NCBI GenBank assembly: GCA_022829145.1
Contig: CM040764.1
Coordinates: forward strand, 9,320,049-9,384,048
Direction: 5' to 3'
From: Albula goreensis
Lineage: Eukaryota; Chordata; Actinopteri; Albuliformes; Albulidae
Length of the DNA: 64,000 nt
Part shown: positions 53,401 to 64,000 of the stretch, piece by piece
Position numbering within the stretch: the stretch's first letter is position 1
Layout: each line of letters begins with the position of its first letter
Translations under genes and position numbers: made by a program
Notes under the pieces: generated by a model
Databases searched by the model: none
Seen by the model: the letters and a program-made list of their open reading frames with translations, nothing else
What the model was told of the DNA's origin: nothing

Positions 53401-56400
53401 AGGTTTCATGGTTGTAAGGAGGTTTAACAGTTGTCAGTCAGCTCATGTGGTATGACAAGTTTGGTGGTCTGCATGTATTTTTCTTCACCACACCGCAGCT
53501 ATGTTCAATGGACAGCTCCTGTTCAACAGGGTGATGCACGTGAAGCTGGTAAGTTGGAACTTATGCCCGATATGTGCTTTAATGTATTCAGAGGGTGACA
53601 GGTTCTGTGCTTTAAATAACGTACCTGCCTTTTTTTACCCACAGGATGAGAAATCGCTGCCAAAGGATGACTACCCCCTTCCTGAGCGACCCCCAGCACT
53701 TCCTCGTGAGTTCCAGCGTTACGTTAGTGTATAGAATTTTTGGGACAGTTCACCCACCCACAGTGTGGACTCATTGGCCTTTGTCCCTCCTCATAGGTGG
53801 ACTCAGTGGAGTTGGGCTTGGGCTGGGGCCCGGTGGCCAGCCCATTGACACCAACCAGCTGAGCAGAGGAGGAGGAGGAGGAGGAGGAGGAGGAATGGGC
53901 AGCATGGGCCCTGGAGGTAAGCTTAAAGGAGTCCTGCATTTTTATGTGTTTTTGTTATTTTGAAACCATGGCAGAAATGTCATTGTATGCCGCATTTACA
54001 GTGAACACAGAACATATACATCAGTACAAGTAATATACAACAGAATACATATTGTTTGTGTTGATTCCCTAACCTGACATGTAATTTGCCCATCAGGTGT
54101 ACCATTTATGAGTGCAGAATTGAGGCAGGCTTGTCTGCTTTTATGCTAATCTCACTACAACATTTTAATGCTGATCTTGTTAAGTAGTGCTGTGCTTAGA
54201 GAGTTTAGAGGTGAAGTTCTTTTTCAGCAGAAAGCTGCATTTCTTCTCTGTCATACAGTAAGAATGCGAGTGTGTCTCGGGGGAGGAAAGTGACAGTGGT
54301 TTAGTGATTGGAGTGGTCAGAATGTCAGTGGTTCATGGTTGATGTGGCTCTCTCATTCTGTAGGGATGGACAGTATGGGCTATGGTGGTATGGGCAGAAT
54401 GTCTGGCGGTGAGTTCTAGGAATATCTTTTTGTGAAGCCTGTATTTGTATTTTTTTTTAAATGTTCACTTAAGTGGATCTGCCCAGTGCTGCACTGCTGG
54501 AAACTCACTTCCTTGTGTTGTAGGAATGGATAGTTTTGGAGTTGGCATGGCCAACATGGATCGCTATGGACCATCTGGAATGGGCAGGATGAATGGTAGG
54601 TGTTAGAATGAATGGTAAAGCAGGACTCCCAACGGCCCTGTCTTGGGCACACCCATGTACAACTACCTGCATATAATGTGATTTATTATAAAGTATAATT
54701 TATTATTTTTCAAGATAATGTTAAAGAGCAGTCCATGTGGAGCCCTAGAATTTGTGGAAATTACACCTAGAAAGACTGAATTTGACGCTGAGTGTGTGGG
54801 AACACTGAAAAGCTCAAACACTGAGCTCAAAGCCTGTCTACCTTTGCCTGTAGAGATGGACCGTGGGCTTGGTGTCTATGAGCGAGAGTTTGGCCGAAGT
54901 GAGATGGGAATGTCCCGCAGCAGTTTTGGCGATTCATTTGAGAGGGGAATGGGTGAGTATGACTACATTCCTTTTGCATATAACCGCGCATACAAAGTGT
55001 TTCAATAAATCATATTGTTGCCTCCGTGTATGACATTTATGTTTTGGAGAATCTGAATGGATATAGACAAAAAAAATCTTGAAGTGATGCAGTGTTTCAG
55101 TACCAAGAAAGCGAAAAAAGTTCTTTGCTCATATTTAGATTTTCAGAGTAGCAGAATGCCTTTCTGCTGATCATGGGTAATGTTATGGACAGTGAACCCC
55201 AAACCCAAGATCAATGCCCCAACTCTGAGATGCTTGTGTAGTGCAGGCCCTGGATTCGGTTATAAATACAGTACAAGTAGCAGCTTTTAACGTTCTGCAT
55301 TTGCAGGCAACTCTCTGGGTATGGACCGCATTGGCTCTGGACTGGACCGCATGGGAATGGAGAGGATGGAGCGCGTGTCTGACCTGGACCGGCTGGGCTC
55401 GGGTCTGGATCGGCTGGGTTCAGGTTTGGACCGGCTGGGCAGCTCCGGGCTGGACCGCATGGGCTCCAGCGTGGACCGCCTGGGCCCGTCGGGCTTCGAC
55501 AGGCTGGGGCCTTCCAGTCTGGATCGCATGAGTGCCACAGGCATGGACTTTGTGTCCCCGCTGGGATTTGACCGCATGGGGTCCGGAATGGACCGCTTCC
55601 CCAGCGGCGGCCTTGACCGCATGGGCTCAACCGGGGTTGGCAGCCAGTTCGACAGGCCCGTTGATTTGGAGAGAGGGGGCTTCAGTGGGCCTTACGGGGG
55701 AGCCGGAGTGGGAGGGCCCAGCACTGGTGCAAATGCCAGGAAGGGCTGTCAGATCTTTGTGAGAAATGTGAGTACAAACTGCCTTGTGGAAGAGCCTCCA
55801 ATTGGGTTTGTAGGCATACAGATCTCATACCTGTTCTCTGACATCAGTTTTGCACAGCCCTGTATGATCAAACACTGTCTGTTCCCAAATTGACATATTC
55901 AGATATCTAAAATATTAACTGTGGCAATATAGGTTTTATACTAAAATGGAATGAGCTTATGGGCATTGGATTGTAGCAACAGTGAGCGCTGCAGAATCTC
56001 TTAAACATACTGTTAAACTGTGGGCCAACACTTGCCATTGTCCACTATCCCATACCATCGCCAGCAGCATTGCTCGGCACTAATGCCCAAGAATGCCATT
56101 CGTAGCATTACCTTTAAGGTTATGCCTTTATAAACTAACTTCTTCACCATGAAAGGCTCTTGGGTGTGTTTTGGTTGTCGTGACAGCATATGGAATAACC
56201 TGCAGGGTATGTTGTCATGCAGGAATGACTTTAATTACATTTGCTCCCCCACCATGTTTTTTGTAGCTGCCCTTTGACTTCACCTGGAAGAACCTGAAAG
56301 ACACCTTTAACTCATGCGGTGAGCAGTGTTTTTATTAATCTTTTTATATCTCGCTTATTGGCATCCCACATGACTTGAAACAGTATTATTGAGCTGTCTA

Positions 56401-56761
56401 CTACATGTTTTCAGTTAGCGTTCACTAGGATCCCTGTTTCTCTTTCCAGAACATCTTATACATTTTGTATTGCTTTTATCAACCTGAATGCTTTATGCTG
56501 ATGTTGTGCCATGTTTTATGTTGCGTATGCTGCCGCCTTGGCCAGGCCTCGCTTGAAAGAGATGTCAGTCCCTCACAATGTTTCCTGAACCGTGCAGGTA
56601 TTGTGCAGTACGCCGATATCAAGATGGAGAACGGCAAATCTAAAGGCTGTGGCGTGGTCCGCTTCGAGAACCCAGAGACGGCGGAGAGAGCCTGCAGAAC
56701 CATGAACGGCCACCGGCTCAATGGCAGGGAGATCGACGTGCGGATCGACAGAAACGCATAG
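47465..56761 (+). CDS. hnrnpm: Heterogeneous nuclear ribonucleoprotein M
   Basis: Nuclear RNA-binding splicing regulator with three RRMs. Exons: 47465-47502, 48344-48516, 50430-50482, 51312-51319 (8-nt microexon), 51436-51529, 52050-52284, 52643-52796, 53499-53548, 53645-53705, 53797-53916, 54364-54408, 54524-54595, 54854-54952, 55307-55767, 56267-56318, 56598-56761. They sum to 1879 nt; minus one extra base this is 625 residues (human about 730). RRM1 begins FRVFVSNIPFDVKW; RRM2 TVFVANLDYKVGWKKLKEVF; RRM3 CQIFVRNLPFDFTWK and ends REIDVRIDRNA, the conserved C terminus. Between RRM2 and RRM3 is a Gly/Met region with DRMG/DRLG repeats, mostly in exon 14, shorter than the human array. Exon 6 carries an extra G. 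The intron after exon 7 looks U12-type. The exon 5 donor (GAG|GTCTTT) is weak. Confidence 0.95.
51312..51319 (+). CDS. hnrnpm: hnrnpm 8-nt microexon
   Basis: Exon 3 ends in frame after GKSR (AGG) and the exon at 51436 starts A ATT GTT GAG TTC. The family has GKSRGCAVVEF here. The missing residues G, C and the first two bases of the Ala codon are supplied exactly by GGCTGTGC, flanked by AG (51310-51311) and the strong donor GTAAGT (51320). Direct joining of exons 3 and 5 would read AAT TGT TGA, a stop. Confidence 0.85.
52050..52284 (+). CDS. hnrnpm: hnrnpm exon 6 with apparent extra G
   Basis: The exon opens DPDGEFARRAAQRVQGGG in the incoming frame. The conserved continuation GPGPGAPPMVSIPPSLLDNP and STVFVAN is read only in the next frame. 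The switch falls in a Gly/Met-coding G-rich tract, best placed at the five-G run 52127-52131. The exon is 235 nt, one more than phase allows. Confidence 0.8.
52797..53498 (+). other. hnrnpm: U12-type intron candidate in hnrnpm
   Basis: The donor is GTATCCTTT immediately after exon 7, the exact GT subtype of the minor-spliceosome 5' consensus. Upstream of the acceptor CCGCAG, TTTCTTCAC matches 7 of 9 positions of the U12 branch consensus (TTCCTTRAC), with the branch adenosine about 11 nt from the exon. No good U2 polypyrimidine tract abuts the acceptor. It splits the codon before MFNGQLLF in RRM2. Confidence 0.7.
53868..53894 (+). repeat. hnrnpm: (GGA)9 coding repeat, poly-glycine in hnrnpm
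   Basis: Nine GGA codons in exon 10 encode a glycine run after NQLSR. Likely length-polymorphic. Confidence 0.9.
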
Positions 56762-58388
56762 TGTGATCCCTCCTGTCCCTGGGCCCCTGACCCCCCTGTC
56801 CAAGCATCCCTCAGTCCAACTTTAGTCCATTTGTAATCAACAAATATGCAGTCCTGATGTTGTTTTCTTCTTATTTTAGTGACCAAATACCTTTTTTTTT
56901 TTTAGTTCTACATTTTGAAACGATTGACAATTACACATATCTTTGTTCTCACGGTGTTTTGATAATAAATACCAATATTTCAAACCTTCAGGTTTGTTTT
57001 CTGTTCACTCATGCAATCAAGATTATTCCCAGTGCAGTCAGTGCCTGTTTTGAGAGATTGACACCATGCCACAAGTGTACACAAATACAGTGGAGGGCAT
57101 TCTATTATAAGAGTGAAAGACTGGACACATTGCAACCCAATTTCAGGGATTTTGCTGGTATATTGAGTCAAGAAAATAGCAAAAGTTATTTTTTTCAGTT
57201 GGACCAGTGGTTCCTGAGATGTGCATTCGAAAATTGACCCCCTGGGGGTGCTCTTCATCAACAAAAAAAAATGAAAGCACCAAAAAACATGGCTTAAAAT
57301 TGGCCTCAAGAACCAGTGTGCATCATAAGAAATTCCAGCTCTTCTGCTTGGTGGATCAAATACTCATCTGGGATAACTGCCTAACTTAAGATGAACATGA
57401 AAACTATGATCTGCATCCAGGTAAGGAGGCATGAGGTAATTTTCACAGATTTCTAAATTTTATTACCCTATAATATAGATTTGTAAGTTCACATATGATG
57501 CCACTCAACTTGAGGGTATCCTGGATCTAACTTATCAAATTCAGGTTAGGGCTAGCCTTCCTCCAATACACACTGCCACTGAACCTGCAGACCTGGCAAA
57601 GAAATGAAATCCTGTGTCTTTGCACTGCCCCCCATATGCCAACTACAAGAGAGAGGGCACTGCCCACAGAATTCAATAGCATCTGCAACGTCAGTCTATT
57701 GTCAAATGCAGCAATAAAGACAAGTGCCTAATTGGCGGACATTTTGTGCCAGACAGAGTAAAGACCCAATGTCAGTGTTACCAAGAGTTCACCAATGCTC
57801 TCAGATGCTATGGCCAAATTGGCGTGAGGTCCACATTGATAAGGAAAGTTTATTCACCCTCACCACGGAAATATTGGAGATACGCTATTTAAATCCATCC
57901 GTCTCGACTACCACTAAGGTCCATTGGATGCCAGATATGACCAGGTTAATTCTTCCGATCGGTAATGTTCAGTGAAATGTGTTTATTTTATTCAATCGAA
58001 TGAATTATATTACGACGTGATTGTACATAGCCATACCCTTGTCATAGATTAAATAATTGATTTACCCCGACATCGAAACGACATTGGCTCGCTGACTTAC
58101 GTTAGCTACCTAACCAAAGAATTCTTTGGACGAACGAGCGACCACTTTATTTTGAATCCGGGGCACAGGACAGCGTCCGTAGCAACCATCGTTAACATCT
58201 GTAGACAATTTACTTGTCTCCCTCTAATTCAATCCAGTGCATCCATTTCTTGACACATAGGCGACCTAACAACGTATGCTTCGTGTGTGTCATCTGAAAT
58301 GGCAAAAACAGAACAGGCAAAATGCACCCATCACGCAAGTGAACTGACCAGTAAAGAAGAATCACTTCCGTTGGTAACAAAAACTGCG
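56762..58388. other. hnrnpm 3' UTR and tpgs1 upstream region
   Basis: The hnrnpm 3' UTR plausibly ends after AATAAA at 56964-56969. The block from 57000 to 58100 has no recognisable gene; short frames near 57200-57975 resemble nothing I know. The last 300 bases before tpgs1 are richer in CpG and probably hold its promoter. Confidence 0.5.
56964..56969 (+). other. Probable hnrnpm polyadenylation signal
   Basis: AATAAA about 200 nt after the hnrnpm stop codon. Confidence 0.6.
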
Positions 58389-59840
58389 ATGGCGGAGAAA
58401 CGGAGGTCAGGTGGATCAGGGATCTTGTCCGATTCCAAACCTGCGAAACCGGAAACCGATACAGAGTTTCTTTCTCAAGCAGGAATCGGGGTGCTTCTTC
58501 GAGGGGCTCTTCTTAAATTGGTGGAGGCAAGGTCGGAAGACCCGATAGGTTTTTTAGCCGACCACTTTGGGAATTTAGCCTCTGAATCTGAAAACGGGGC
58601 ATCTGGGTGCGGTGATGGAGATCAAGGGAACTCCACAGAGGAGCATCAGCAAATGACAAGAGCCCTTTGGCACCTTAGATTGGCGCATCACTCACAGAGG
58701 TAAATTAACCACATGTAACATCGCAGTTGACAACCTTTCTATTTCGCTTTAGTTAACTAACTAAATAATTAAAATCTTCTTATTTGTTATTCTAATTTAT
58801 GTGTTCATATGTCTGGGCCATAACAAAATGCATCGTTATAGGGACAATCTACAACGCTTACGAGGAAACTGCTTACTCAGCTGCTTGAGTATACCACTGT
58901 ATTACGCACAGTTAATGCTCAAAGAGGACAAAACATGTTTCTTTACGCAGACTTGTACATTGCATCAAGCAGACATAAAACTCTTAAAGAACATAAAAAT
59001 ATTTCTTGATTAAAATATATTCTCATCTTTTTACTCCTCATGCAAAGCCAACAATGCAAGATTTGGGGGTTCTGGTTCCTCAGTTTGGTGCCTTAGGGCG
59101 CTATCAATGTGTGTTTCAATGCTCCATGTTACAGTATTGAGAACCAGAATCAGATCAATGGTATTAGTAGCCTATGTGTTTATTGTCTGCAAACAGTTGG
59201 TCAAACTTGAGACTGTCTGGCCAATCACACTGCTATGTCACATACTGCATCTGTCACATGATCAAGTTATCGTTTGATTTGTCTCTTTTTGAGGTCTGCA
59301 TTTAACAACAACGTACGCATTGCCTATGAGCTTCTTGTGCAGACTAGGGAGCGCCGACGCATGGGAGGCGGCGTGCGAGGAAAGATCTACGCAGAATTGT
59401 TGCGCTGTCTGTGCTGCGAGTTGGAGGTGCCTGAGTCCACAGCTGCCCCACTCCTGTGCAGAATCCAGTGCCATGACCACGAGGCTGTACCGTTCGAACT
59501 CTTCCGACAGGGGGTGCTAACATGTGCAGTCTTCTCGGACTATGTGAGAAAATCCCAGTCTCTGTATGCAGCTGTGTGTCCGTGCCCTGAGACGCCAGCG
59601 GAGAGGGCCTTGTGCCAGGCTGTGCTGGGGGCCCTGGGAGATGCACTCGACACCTCTCATTGCGCCGACTCAGCCCACTACCTGGAGGCCAGTGCCAAGA
59701 TTGCCCCGTGCAAATTAGCTGAAGCTATGGCGATGGCTCACAACCCTGGAGATACCCAAACAGGCCCCACCATGGAGCCTCAGGAGTTTGAGGAAGCAGC
59801 AGCAGCACTTTTTATTGCGCGGGTCCGTCTGATGTCGTAA
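58389..59840 (+). CDS. tpgs1: Tubulin polyglutamylase complex subunit 1
   Basis: Non-catalytic subunit of the TTLL1 tubulin polyglutamylase complex, acting on axonemal, centriolar and neuronal microtubules. Two exons, 58389-58699 and 59294-59840; 858 nt, 285 residues (human about 290). The chosen start MAEKRRSGGSGILSDS aligns with human MAAVEKRRQ; an in-frame ATG at 58299 could add 30 residues. Conserved blocks: EFLSQAGIGVLLRGALLKL, RALWHLRLAHHSQR spanning the splice site with SAFNNNVRIAYE, CRIQCHDHEAVPFELF, LTCAVF, and the C-terminal AAALFIARVRLMS. The donor GTAAAT is acceptable and the acceptor has a T-rich tract. It is followed by dot1l on the same strand; TPGS1 and DOT1L are both 19p13.3 genes in human. 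Confidence 0.95.

Positions 59841-64000
<4,160 letters not shown>

Noticed and set aside
55211-55630. 139-codon minus-strand Pro/Gly-rich frame
   Set aside because: Antisense shadow of the hnrnpm DRMG repeat exon.
57570-57975. Cys/His-containing frames resembling a THAP-type zinc finger remnant
   Set aside because: Spacing (CLIGGHF) does not fit C-x2-H of THAP and the frame is broken; similarity is not better than chance by eye.

Overview
The window is nuclear DNA from a vertebrate, almost certainly a teleost fish. It holds multi-exon genes with GT-AG introns, long non-coding spacers rich in CA/GT microsatellites, and decayed copies of repeats that are common in fish. Eight protein-coding genes can be read exon by exon against known vertebrate families. 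Each name rests on remembered family sequences and on exon phase, not on a database search. No rRNA, intact tRNA, CRISPR array or prokaryotic-type element was seen.

Layout: cers4-like ceramide synthase (+, 2.5-12.0 kb); lsm7 (-, 14.6-15.4 kb), head to head with sppl2 (+, 15.85-25.4 kb); marchf2 (+, 31.9-34.6 kb); rab11b (-, 42.4-46.4 kb), head to head with hnrnpm (+, 47.5-56.8 kb); tpgs1 (+, 58.4-59.8 kb); and the first coding exon of dot1l (+, 61.7 kb), whose first intron runs off the right edge. In human these genes lie on 19p13.2 (CERS4, MARCHF2, RAB11B, HNRNPM) and 19p13.3 (LSM7, SPPL2B, TPGS1, DOT1L), so the window is one interleaved stretch of the 19p13 synteny group. The genes are unrelated housekeeping and membrane-biology genes: sphingolipid synthesis, mRNA decay and splicing, intramembrane proteolysis, ubiquitin ligation, Rab trafficking, splicing control, tubulin glutamylation and H3K79 methylation. 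They form neighbourhoods with shared promoters rather than a pathway.

Most notable observations: (1) an 8-nt microexon in hnrnpm (51312-51319) that is needed to join the two halves of RRM1 in frame; skipping it gives an immediate stop. (2) A U12-type (minor spliceosome) intron candidate in RRM2 of hnrnpm (52797-53498, donor GTATCCTTT). (3) Four single-base indels in otherwise conserved exons of cers4, sppl2 and hnrnpm. Two lie in one sppl2 exon and cancel out, so about 30 residues covering a transmembrane segment would be silently mistranslated. Sequence error is the likeliest cause, but this needs checking. (4) A cluster of the palindrome GCTAACGTTAGC upstream of marchf2.

The long spacers (25.4-31.9 kb and 34.6-42.4 kb) show UTR signals, repeats and no convincing gene. 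I found no novel gene system.
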